A DNA stretch of 6,897 bases from Acidimicrobiia bacterium (GTDB taxonomy: Bacteria; Actinomycetota; Acidimicrobiia; IMCC26256): positions 1 to 6,897 of the forward strand of contig JALRDW010000155.1 in NCBI GenBank assembly GCA_023262065.1, in the 5' to 3' direction. A program made the translations under genes and the position numbers. The notes below the pieces were generated by a model, which saw nothing but the letters and a program-made list of their open reading frames with translations, was not told where the DNA came from and ran no database searches. Of the stretch, positions 1 to 5,063 are shown piece by piece (position 1 is the first letter of the stretch; each line of letters starts with the position of its first letter).

Positions 1-234
1 GAGGCCACCGACGGTGCGGCAGTCGGCCTCTCGGTCGGCGCGTCGTGGTGGCCCGTCCAGGCCCCCGGCACCATCCCGGGCATCAGCACCATCGGTCTCG
101 CCGGTGGAGTCCTGAGCACGCTGCAGGACGCCGACGGCGCGGACAACGTTGCGGGCAACGCGGACGACAACCCGTTCGGGCAGTTCCGCAGCGTCCTCGG
201 CACGGGCGCCAGCGGCGTCCAGTTCCTCCTCTAG
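1..234 (+). CDS. C-terminal end of an unrecognised, probably extracytoplasmic protein (5' end outside window)
   Basis: The first forward frame is open from base 1 to a TAG at 232-234, giving the last 77 residues of a protein whose start lies outside the window. Third codon positions are almost all G or C, as in the neighbouring real genes, and a strong hairpin follows 31 nt after the stop, so this looks like a genuine gene end. The fragment is rich in Gly, Ala, Ser and Val, has a Trp-Trp pair near residue 16, and carries an acidic stretch (DADGADN, later NADDN) that could bind calcium. It ends in a hydrophobic GVQFLL tail. I recognise no family. The composition and the exported gene next to it suggest a secreted or surface protein, which is inference. 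The extreme C-terminal pattern LGxxxxGxxFL(L/I) is also found at the end of the next gene, so the two may be related. Confidence 0.7.
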   Translation, partial: EATDGAAVGLSVGASWWPVQAPGTIPGISTIGLAGGVLSTLQDADGADNVAGNADDNPFGQFRSVLGTGASGVQFLL

Positions 235-265
235 GGAACGCCGAGCGACACAACAGCACGACGGC

Positions 266-299
266 GTGTGGGCCCATCCCCTCGGGGATGGGCCCACAC
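266..299 (+). terminator. Strong perfect hairpin, probable terminator of the upstream partial gene
   Basis: GTGTGGGCCCATCCCC at 266-281 is the exact reverse complement of 284-299. The practical structure is a 15-bp stem closed by a CTCG tetraloop. No T-run follows, which is common for terminators in high-GC actinobacteria. The stem begins 31 nt after the stop at 234. Because it is symmetrical it could also act on the other strand, but no minus-strand gene ends here. Confidence 0.7.
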
Positions 300-344
300 C
301 CGCGTCTGCGCTCGGTCGGTGTCGCGCGGATCGCCGTGAGGCAC

Positions 345-376
345 GACCGCCACACCGGCCACGTCGGGTGGCGGTC
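345..376 (+). other. Second, weaker inverted repeat in the intergenic region
   Basis: GACCGCCAC at 345-353 pairs exactly with GTGGCGGTC at 368-376 around a 14-nt loop. It lies between the strong hairpin at 266-299 and the probable promoter near 416. It could be a back-up terminator or an operator for the downstream gene. Nothing in the sequence decides between these, and a 9-bp arm can occur by chance in GC-rich DNA. The remainder of 235-466 shows no gene. Confidence 0.3.
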
Positions 377-415
377 CCCACAGGATTGATGGTTCCCCTC
401 GCCCACGGGCGGTGG

Positions 416-421
416 TACTTT
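416..421 (+). promoter_or_regulatory. Probable -10 element for the 467-1321 gene
   Basis: TACTTT fits the TAnnnT consensus of actinobacterial housekeeping promoters and is one of very few AT-rich hexamers in this region. No convincing -35 sits at the right distance: TTCCCC at 393-398 is 17 nt upstream but matches poorly, and the TTGATG at 386-391 is too far away. Transcription would begin near 428, giving a leader of about 40 nt before the ATG at 467. Confidence 0.4.
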
Positions 422-441
422 TCGGATCTGACCACCACGAT

Positions 442-456
442 GAGTGGTATCCACTC
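442..456 (+). promoter_or_regulatory. 5' leader hairpin abutting the Shine-Dalgarno sequence
   Basis: GAGTGG (442-447) and CCACTC (451-456) form a perfect 6-bp stem with a TAT loop. The G-run that serves as ribosome binding site (457-462) starts at the next base. If transcription begins near 428, this hairpin occupies the middle of a short leader. It could stabilise the mRNA or affect ribosome access. A regulatory role is inference. Confidence 0.4.
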
Positions 457-466
457 GGGGGGATCC

Positions 467-1321
467 ATGCGCATCCGTCGTCCCATCGCCGGCGCCGTCG
501 CCGGCCTCATCGCCGCCGCCGGCCTCGCCCTCGCCGCGGCCCCCGCCCCGGCCGCGGCGCCGAGTCCGGCCGTCCCGTACCCGCAGGCCGGCATGGCGGA
601 CAAGGGCGCGTGCTTCGGTCTCGCCGTCGGCCTCGCCCGCAACTCGGCCGGCACCGCCGGGCTCACGCTCACGAACCAGGCGGTGAGCATCGCGGTGAAG
701 GGTGTGCCCTCGAGCACGGCGCAGGCCGCCGAGGGCTCGGTCGGGTCCTGCCTGCTCTCCGAGGCGCTCGGCGTCGCCTCCACGGCGCCCGAGGTCCTCA
801 AGTTCTCGGCCAAGATCTCCTCGCCGAGCGTCGACTGCGCGCTCAACGACGAGGACCCGGACGAGCGGCCCTGGATCGGCAAGGTCATGTGGACGCTCGA
901 CGCGAACGACGACGGGCTCGCCGACTCCAAGATCCTCGGGTACGTGCGCATCGTCGGCACCGACACCGAGGACAACGAGTTCGCCTGGGTGACCGGCATC
1001 GTGACCAAGGGCGACGCGGCCGGTGCGACCCTCGGCGGCAACGTGTTCTTCGCCCCGGTGTTCAAGTACAACTTCGCAGCCGGGTACTACGAGGACCCCG
1101 ACCGCGGCACCTGGACCCAGGCCACCCCGCTCGGACCGGACCCCGACGCGTTCACCATCGCGCCCAAGTACGGCTACTCCGACCTGTACGCCTACTACTA
1201 CGGCAACTGCGGTGGGTTCGGAGAGATCCTCGGCACCCCGAACGTGCGTGACCTCGCCTTCGGCGCCGGCCTCCCGAGCCCGCTCGGCAACGTGTCGGCG
1301 GGCTGGCACTTCCTGATCTGA
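467..1321 (+). CDS. Exported hypothetical protein, 284 aa, with signal peptide and EF-hand/dockerin-like calcium loop
   Basis: I chose the ATG at 467 because a G-rich Shine-Dalgarno (457-462) lies just upstream and the protein then starts with a classic Sec signal peptide: basic MRIRR, a hydrophobic Ala/Gly/Leu core to about residue 25, and an AAA-P cleavage zone near residues 29-32. An in-frame ATG at 440 would only add nine residues before that n-region. The mature protein has four cysteines (C49, C95, C124, C248), enough for two disulfides. Residues 145-156 read DANDDGLADSKI, with Asp, Asn, Asp and Asp at calcium-loop positions 1, 3, 5 and 9, as in EF-hand or dockerin/thrombospondin-type-3 loops, but position 12 is Ile instead of Glu. 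The second half is rich in Tyr and Phe (YAYYYGNCGGFG at 241-252) and the chain ends WHFLI. No membrane anchor or cell-wall sorting motif is visible. I recognise no family; a secreted, beta-rich calcium-binding protein is inference. Confidence 0.85.
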   Translation: MRIRRPIAGAVAGLIAAAGLALAAAPAPAAAPSPAVPYPQAGMADKGACFGLAVGLARNSAGTAGLTLTNQAVSIAVKGVPSSTAQAAEGSVGSCLLSEALGVASTAPEVLKFSAKISSPSVDCALNDEDPDERPWIGKVMWTLDANDDGLADSKILGYVRIVGTDTEDNEFAWVTGIVTKGDAAGATLGGNVFFAPVFKYNFAAGYYEDPDRGTWTQATPLGPDPDAFTIAPKYGYSDLYAYYYGNCGGFGEILGTPNVRDLAFGAGLPSPLGNVSAGWHFLI

Positions 1322-1357
1322 CCCACCGCGGCGGTCCGCCGCGCCCGACCGCAGGCC

Positions 1358-1387
1358 GAGGCCCGCGTCCTCCGGGGCGCGGGCCTC
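1358..1387 (+). terminator. Hairpin terminator after the exported-protein gene
   Basis: GAGGCCCGCG (1358-1367) is the exact reverse complement of CGCGGGCCTC (1378-1387). Three inner pairs, one of them T-G, extend it to a 13-bp stem with a TCCG tetraloop. It starts 36 nt after the stop at 1321 and ends 18 nt before the next ATG. It therefore most likely ends the upstream transcript and leaves the next gene with a very short or absent leader. There is no T-run. Confidence 0.7.
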
Positions 1388-1405
1388 TGGCATCATGGGC
1401 ACCGC

Positions 1406-2047
1406 ATGGCCGATCCCACCGACACCCCGAACGACACCCCGACGGGAGGGTCCGACGCGCCCGCCGGGCGACCGTGGTGGCGCGGGCCCGGCGGTGTGGC
1501 GGCGGTGCTCGGCGCCGTCGTCCTGCTCGTGGCCGGGGTCCTCCTCGCGCTCGGCGCGGCGGACGGCGACGAGGGTGCCGGCGGCACGGCGACCTCGACC
1601 ACCCGGCGCGGCGGTGCGGGTGGACCGGACGGGCCCGGGCCCTCCGGGGCGTCCGGGGGCTCCGGGCCGAGCGGTCGCACCGGGACCGGCGGCGGGAGGG
1701 GCGGCCGGGGGAGCACGACGACCACCACCACCCCGCCGGCCACGGTCGAGACCACCCCGGACGTGGAGGCCGATCTGGCCCGCATCCGGGTGGCGATCAC
1801 GCCCGGGACCTGCCTCTGGAACGCCGACACCCTCGACCTGACGGCCCGGGGCACGATCCGCAACGACAACCCGGTCGACGCCGTGGTCTCGATCGACGTG
1901 ACCTTCCTCGACGCCACCGGGGCCGAGATCGACTTCGCCTCCGAGCTCGCGATCCTGAACCCGGGCGAGCAGGCGCCCTGGGACGTCCTCGGGGCCTCGA
2001 TCGACCCGCCGAACGGCGGGCTGCGCTGCGAGGTCGCCCTCTCCTAG
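1406..2047 (+). CDS. Single-pass membrane protein with disordered linker and extracytoplasmic FxLYD-like beta domain, 213 aa
   Basis: The protein has three clear parts. Residues 1-28 are a Pro/Thr/Asp-rich cytoplasmic N-terminus ending in a WWR motif. Residues 29-52 are a single hydrophobic helix of Gly, Val, Ala and Leu. Residues 53-118 form a low-complexity Gly/Ser/Pro/Arg linker ending in a run of six Thr. Residues 120-213 are a compact domain whose pattern (LTARGTIRNDNPVDAVVSID, then a TFLDATG turn and a late hydrophobic strand) resembles the FxLYD or immunoglobulin-like extracellular domains of actinobacteria. Its two cysteines, C136 and C208, could form one disulfide. The family match is by eye only. 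No good Shine-Dalgarno precedes the ATG at 1406, and the preceding hairpin ends at 1387, so a leaderless or near-leaderless transcript is possible. It lies between two terminator-like hairpins and is probably monocistronic. Function is unknown; a cell-surface or periplasm-facing anchored domain is the safest description. Confidence 0.85.
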   Translation: MADPTDTPNDTPTGGSDAPAGRPWWRGPGGVAAVLGAVVLLVAGVLLALGAADGDEGAGGTATSTTRRGGAGGPDGPGPSGASGGSGPSGRTGTGGGRGGRGSTTTTTTPPATVETTPDVEADLARIRVAITPGTCLWNADTLDLTARGTIRNDNPVDAVVSIDVTFLDATGAEIDFASELAILNPGEQAPWDVLGASIDPPNGGLRCEVALS

Positions 2048-2080
2048 CCCCGCCGGCTGGGATCGCCGGACCCGGCGGGG
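2048..2080 (+). terminator. Hairpin directly after the membrane-protein stop codon, probable terminator
   Basis: CCCCGCCGG (2048-2056) pairs exactly with CCGGCGGGG (2072-2080) around a 15-nt loop. The stem begins at the base after the TAG of the upstream gene. It lacks a T-run, like the other hairpins in this window. It separates the envelope gene from the ribosomal operon promoter region. Confidence 0.55.
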
Positions 2081-2154
2081 TCGGGCCGGCGTCAAGGACC
2101 CTCCCGCCCGCCCCCGTGCTGGGCGGCGGATTTCCTCCGGCGGGGGGCCGGGTG

Positions 2155-2160
2155 TAGTGT
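2155..2160 (+). promoter_or_regulatory. Probable -10 element of the infA/alpha-operon promoter
   Basis: TAGTGT matches TAnnnT and sits in a locally AT-richer patch about 68 nt before the infA start. A weak -35 candidate, TTTCCT at 2131-2136, is 18 nt upstream. Transcription would begin near 2167. The preceding terminator-like hairpin and the close packing of all genes after infA make this the most likely main promoter for the whole ribosomal cluster. Confidence 0.5.
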
Positions 2161-2184
2161 TGCGCCCCTTGCCCGAGCACGTGG

Positions 2185-2203
2185 GCGGGTCCCGAGGACC
2201 CGC
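2185..2203 (+). promoter_or_regulatory. Stable hairpin in the infA leader
   Basis: GCGGGTCC (2185-2192) pairs exactly with GGACCCGC (2196-2203) around a CGA loop, giving eight pairs, six of them G-C. It lies inside the predicted leader (about 2167-2227) and 11 nt upstream of the AGGTGG ribosome binding site at 2215-2220. No alternative anti-terminator structure is obvious by eye. It may be a plain structural element or part of a control leader for the operon. Confidence 0.45.
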
Positions 2204-2227
2204 GCGCCCGAACCAGGTGGTACTCCC

Positions 2228-2452
2228 GTAGCGAAGCCCAAGGACGACACGATCCTCGTGGAGGGCACGGTCGTCGAGCCCCTCCCGAACGCGATGTTCC
2301 GAGTGGAGCTCGAGAACGGCCACAAGGTGCTCGCGCACATCTCCGGGAAGATGCGCATGCACTACATCCGCATCCTCCCCGGCGACAAGGTGCAGGTCGA
2401 ACTCACGCCGTACGACCTGAGCCGCGGGCGCATCACGTACCGCTACAAGTAG
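2228..2452 (+). CDS. infA: Translation initiation factor IF-1, apparently starting at a GTA codon
   Basis: IF-1 is a small OB-fold protein that binds the 30S A-site and, with IF-2 and IF-3, controls initiation and start-codon fidelity. From residue 11 the protein is unmistakable ([20 protein letters not shown], then [19 protein letters not shown] and a [13 protein letters not shown] tail). The conserved N-terminal residues AKPKDDTIL lie upstream of the first standard start, a GTG at 2258. That GTG encodes an internal Val of the family and would cut off ten N-terminal residues. Reading back, the codon before Ala is GTA (2228-2230), seven nt after an AGGTGG Shine-Dalgarno (2215-2220), and I find no ATG, GTG or TTG further upstream in frame nearby. 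Starting at GTA gives 74 aa, close to the usual 72-73. GTA is either a non-canonical start or a single-base variant of GTG. The gene identity is certain; the start is the open point. It is the first gene of the cluster. Confidence 0.95.
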   Translation, partial: VAKPKDDTILVEGTVVEPLPNAMFRVELENGHKVLAHISGKMRMHYIRILPGDKVQVELTPYDLSRGRITYRYK

Positions 2453-2490
2453 CCACCACCCCCACTCGAAGCGACGAACCAGGAACCACG

Positions 2491-2604
2491 GTGAAGGTCC
2501 GACCCTCCGTCAAGAAGATCTGTGAGAAGTGCAAGGTGATCCGCCGCCACGGTGCGGTGCGGGTCATCTGCGAGAACCCCCGGCACAAGCAGCGCCAGGG
2601 CTGA
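2491..2604 (+). CDS. rpmJ: 50S ribosomal protein bL36, zinc-binding (C+) form, 37 aa
   Basis: bL36 is the smallest large-subunit protein and helps fold 23S rRNA domains late in assembly. The 37-residue product has the standard length and sequence pattern ([17 protein letters not shown], ending HKQRQG). C11, C14, C27 and H32 form the CCCH zinc ribbon, so this is the C+ paralogue, which needs zinc; the zinc-independent C- form would lack these residues. The start is a GTG at 2491, seven nt after the CGAACCAGG element that contains the Shine-Dalgarno AGGA (2481-2484). It lies 38 nt after infA and 16 nt before rpsM, the classic order. Confidence 0.97.
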   Translation: MKVRPSVKKICEKCKVIRRHGAVRVICENPRHKQRQG

Positions 2605-2620
2605 GAGGAACCCCGAGCAC

Positions 2621-2998
2621 ATGGCCCGTATCGCAGGCGTCGACGTCCCCCGCGAGAAGCGACTCGTCATCTCCCTGACCTACATCTTCGGCATCGGCCG
2701 TTCGACCGCGGAGGCGATCTGCGCCGCGACCGACCTGTCGCCGGACACGCGCACCCGCGACCTCACCGAGGACGAGGTCTCCCGCCTGCGCGCCTACATC
2801 GAGGCGAACCTCCAGGTCGAGGGTGACCTGCGTCGCGAGGTCGCCGGGCACATCAAGCGCAAGATGGAGATCGGCACCTACCAGGGCATCCGCCACCGTC
2901 GCGGCCTGCCGGTCCGCGGGCAGCGCACCCGCACGAACGCCCGCACCCGCAAGGGCCCGAAGAAGACCGTGGCGGGCAAGAAGAAGGTCCGCAAGTAA
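2621..2998 (+). CDS. rpsM: 30S ribosomal protein uS13, 125 aa
   Basis: uS13 sits in the head of the small subunit and contacts the P-site tRNA and the B1 bridges to the large subunit. The sequence is colinear with the family: [13 protein letters not shown] at the N-terminus, the [13 protein letters not shown] helix-hairpin-helix segment, the [30 protein letters not shown] core split here at less conserved sites, and the basic tail [17 protein letters not shown] that reaches the tRNA. Length is normal. The ATG at 2621 follows a GAGAGGAA ribosome binding site that overlaps the rpmJ stop (2602-2610). An in-frame GTG at 2552 lies inside rpmJ and is not needed. It is followed by a 54-nt gap with a small hairpin before rpsK. 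Confidence 0.98.
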   Translation: MARIAGVDVPREKRLVISLTYIFGIGRSTAEAICAATDLSPDTRTRDLTEDEVSRLRAYIEANLQVEGDLRREVAGHIKRKMEIGTYQGIRHRRGLPVRGQRTRTNARTRKGPKKTVAGKKKVRK

Positions 2999-3001
2999 CG
3001 C

Positions 3002-3018
3002 GGGGCGCGCCGCGCCCC
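3002..3018 (+). other. Small GC hairpin between rpsM and rpsK
   Basis: GGGGCGC (3002-3008) pairs with GCGCCCC (3012-3018) around a three-base loop. It begins 3 nt after the rpsM stop, in the longest gap inside the operon (54 nt). It could reduce read-through, protect the upstream mRNA end after processing, or be a chance GC structure. The downstream genes clearly belong to the same cluster, so full termination here is unlikely. Confidence 0.4.
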
Positions 3019-3052
3019 CCGTACCGATCACCTCCCAGGAGTCACGCACCAC

Positions 3053-3451
3053 ATGGCCAAGCCCGCATCCGGCGGACGTCGTCCCCGGCGCCGAGAGCGC
3101 AAGAACATCACGCACGGCGTCGCGCACATCAAGTCGTCGTTCAACAACACGATCATCACGATCACCGACCAGCAGGGGAACACCATCTCCTGGGCCTCGT
3201 CGGGCAACGTCGGATTCAAGGGCTCGCGCAAGAGCACCCCGTTCGCGGCCCAGCTCGCAGCCGAGACCGCGGCCCGTCGGGCCATGGAGCACGGCGTGCG
3301 CCGGGTCGACGTCATGGTGAAGGGTCCCGGCTCCGGCCGCGAGACCGCGATCCGTTCCATCCAGAACACCGGGATCGAGGTGCTCGGCATCAAGGACGTC
3401 ACGCCGATCCCGTTCAACGGTTGCCGCCCGCCCAAGCGGCGGAGGGTCTGA
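3053..3451 (+). CDS. rpsK: 30S ribosomal protein uS11, 132 aa
   Basis: uS11 lies on the platform of the small subunit near the mRNA exit and the Shine-Dalgarno helix. The product begins [18 protein letters not shown], a basic disordered tail, and contains the family blocks [53 protein letters not shown] and the C-terminal [10 protein letters not shown]. Length is normal. The residue before the conserved Asn-Gly (N122-G123) is Phe121, where E. coli and Mycobacterium have His. The Asn-Gly itself, the site of isoaspartate formation in E. coli, is kept. The ATG at 3053 follows an AGGAG motif (3037-3041). The stop is 3 nt before rpsD, whose ribosome binding site lies in the codons for the final RRRV. 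Confidence 0.98.
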   Translation: MAKPASGGRRPRRRERKNITHGVAHIKSSFNNTIITITDQQGNTISWASSGNVGFKGSRKSTPFAAQLAAETAARRAMEHGVRRVDVMVKGPGSGRETAIRSIQNTGIEVLGIKDVTPIPFNGCRPPKRRRV

Positions 3452-3454
3452 GTC

Positions 3455-4078
3455 ATGGCGCGTTACACCGGAGCCGTCTGCCGCCTGTGCCGGCGCGAGC
3501 GCATGAAGCTCTTCCTCAAGGGCGCGAAGTGCGACACCATGAAGTGCCAGATCGAGCGGCACCCGTACCCGCCGGGCCTCCACGGTCGCGGGCGCGTGCG
3601 TGACTCGGAGTACCTCTTCCAGCTGCGCGAGAAGCAGAAGGCCCGCCGCATCTACGGCGTGCTCGAGAAGCAGTTCCGCAACCTCTACGCGGAGGCCGCG
3701 CGCCAGAAGGGCATCACCGGCGAGAACCTGCTCCGCATGCTCGAGCAGCGCCTGGACAACGTCGTGTTCCGGGCGAACTTCGGGGCCAGCCGCAACCAGG
3801 CCCGGCAGTTCGTGCGCCACGGCCACGTGACGGTGAACGGCAAGAAGGTCACGATCCCGTCGTACCAGCTGCGCAAGGGCGACGTCGTCGGCCTCTCGGC
3901 CAAGGCGAAGTCCATGATCGTGGTGCGCCACAACCTCGACACCATCGACCGGGCCGTGCCGATGTGGCTCGAGGTCTCGGCCGCCGACCACACCGCCACG
4001 GTGCGCGACCTGCCGCTGCGCGAGCAGATCGACGTCCCGGTGCGCGAGCAGCTCATCGTCGAGCTCTACTCCAAGTAA
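3455..4078 (+). CDS. rpsD: 30S ribosomal protein uS4, zinc-binding (C+) form, 207 aa
   Basis: uS4 is a primary binder of 16S rRNA that nucleates small-subunit assembly. In E. coli it also represses its own operon by binding the leader upstream of rpsM. The N-terminus carries four cysteines, C9, C12, C26 and C31 (CX2CX13CX4C), the zinc knuckle of the C+ form. The S4 RNA-binding fold runs from about residue 98 (RLDNVVFRANFGASRNQARQ) through HGHVTVNGKKVTIPSYQL to about 160. The protein ends VREQLIVELYSK, typical of the family. The ATG at 3455 has a strong GGAGGG Shine-Dalgarno (3441-3446) inside rpsK, so the two genes are probably translationally coupled. Length is normal. Confidence 0.98.
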   Translation: MARYTGAVCRLCRRERMKLFLKGAKCDTMKCQIERHPYPPGLHGRGRVRDSEYLFQLREKQKARRIYGVLEKQFRNLYAEAARQKGITGENLLRMLEQRLDNVVFRANFGASRNQARQFVRHGHVTVNGKKVTIPSYQLRKGDVVGLSAKAKSMIVVRHNLDTIDRAVPMWLEVSAADHTATVRDLPLREQIDVPVREQLIVELYSK

Positions 4079-4120
4079 TCCCACTCCCCGCTGTCGAACA
4101 TCTGCGAACGAGGCACATCC

Positions 4121-5059
4121 ATGCTCATCATCCAGCGTCCTGAGATCGAGGCCGACGAGCCCCAGGGGAACGTCCAGCGCTTCACCATCTCGCCGCTCGA
4201 GCCCGGCTTCGGCCACACCATCGGCAACACGCTGCGGCGCGTGCTCCTCTCCTCGATCCCCGGGGCGGCCGTCACCCAGGTGCGCTTCGACGACGCGCTC
4301 CACGAGTTCGGCACCATCAAGGGGGTCAAGGAGGACGTCACCGACATCATCCTCAACCTCAAGGATCTCGTGCTGACCTGCGCGTCGGAGGAGCCGGTCA
4401 CCCTGCGTCTCGACGTCACCGGCCCGGCCGAGATCACCGGGGCCAGCATCCAGACCACCGCCGACGTCGAGATCCTCTCCCCGGACCTCCACATCGCGAG
4501 CGTGAACGGCAAGGGCCGTCTCGCCCTCGACATCACGGTCGAGCAGGGCCGGGGGTACGCCTCGGCCGACAAGACCAAGAAGGCGGGAGCGCCGATCGGC
4601 GTGATCCCGGTCGACGCGATCTTCGCCCCGGTGCGCCGGGTGTCGTTCTCGATCGAGCCGACCCGGGTCGAGCAGGCCACGAACTACGACAAGTTGGCGC
4701 TCGAGATCGAGACCGACGGCTCCATCACGCCGCGCGACGCGCTGGCCTCGGCCGGTGCGACCCTCGGCGAACTGGTGGCCCTCGTCGCCGACCTCTCGAA
4801 CGAGGCGCCGAGCCTCGTGCTGGGTGAGCCGAAGACCGAGTCGACCCACGCGCCCGACCTCGACCTCCCGATCGAGGACCTCGACCTGTCGGAGCGGCCG
4901 CGCAACTGCCTCAAGCGGGCTCGCGTCGACACCATCGGCCAGCTCGTCATGAAGACCGAGGACGACCTCCTCGCCATCACGAACTTCGGCCAGAAGTCGC
5001 TCGACGAGGTCCTCGTCAAGCTCGACGAGCGCGGTCTCGCGCTGCGGATCAAGGACTGA
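4121..5059 (+). CDS. rpoA: DNA-directed RNA polymerase subunit alpha, 312 aa
   Basis: The alpha subunit dimerises to scaffold beta and beta' and contacts promoter UP elements and activators. The N-terminal domain spans about residues 1-230 and shows the family blocks [26 protein letters not shown] (split here at a run limit), [14 protein letters not shown] and [20 protein letters not shown] short acidic linker leads to the C-terminal domain (about 250-308). There R259 aligns with the DNA-contacting Arg265 of E. coli alpha, followed by N262, C263, L264 and K265. The flanking residues are E258, P260 and R261, unlike the V, S and A of E. coli. The helix-hairpin-helix segment [14 protein letters not shown] follows. 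The protein ends only four residues after the domain. The ATG at 4121 is preceded by GAGG (4110-4113), and the gap from rpsD is 42 nt. Confidence 0.98.
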   Translation: MLIIQRPEIEADEPQGNVQRFTISPLEPGFGHTIGNTLRRVLLSSIPGAAVTQVRFDDALHEFGTIKGVKEDVTDIILNLKDLVLTCASEEPVTLRLDVTGPAEITGASIQTTADVEILSPDLHIASVNGKGRLALDITVEQGRGYASADKTKKAGAPIGVIPVDAIFAPVRRVSFSIEPTRVEQATNYDKLALEIETDGSITPRDALASAGATLGELVALVADLSNEAPSLVLGEPKTESTHAPDLDLPIEDLDLSERPRNCLKRARVDTIGQLVMKTEDDLLAITNFGQKSLDEVLVKLDERGLALRIKD

Positions 5060-5063
5060 TCGG

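Noticed and set aside
411..436. GGTGGT/ACCACC inverted repeat (411-416 with 431-436) as an RNA leader structure
   Set aside because: Its left arm overlaps the predicted -10 and would not be transcribed from that promoter. As a DNA operator it is too short to support on its own.
149..466. Upstream extension of the exported-protein gene to 149 or 440
   Set aside because: It would run through the end of the preceding gene and the strong hairpin, and would bury the signal peptide. The ATG at 467 has its own ribosome binding site and correct n-region.
2090..2095. Minus-strand -35 (TTGACG) in the infA upstream region
   Set aside because: No matching -10 lies at a suitable distance and there is no minus-strand gene to drive.
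1474..2157. Overlapping + strand frames inside the membrane-protein gene and the truA-lipoprotein region (such as 1474-2157 and 5951-6643)
   Set aside because: They are Arg/Gly/Pro-rich shadow frames crossing the real stops, with no domain and no ribosome binding site.
411..2224. Shared GGTGGTACT at 411-419 and 2216-2224 as a common regulatory site
   Set aside because: A nine-base match between two places is expected many times by chance in a window of this size, and its position relative to the starts differs: it contains the -10 in one case and the Shine-Dalgarno in the other.
2258..2452. infA starting at GTG 2258 (64 aa)
   Set aside because: This GTG encodes a conserved internal residue of IF-1, the start would remove the conserved N-terminus, and no Shine-Dalgarno precedes it at a proper distance. 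The 2228 start has one.
2552..2620. rpsM starting at GTG 2552
   Set aside because: That region is the end of rpmJ in another frame. The product from 2621 begins with the conserved uS13 N-terminus.
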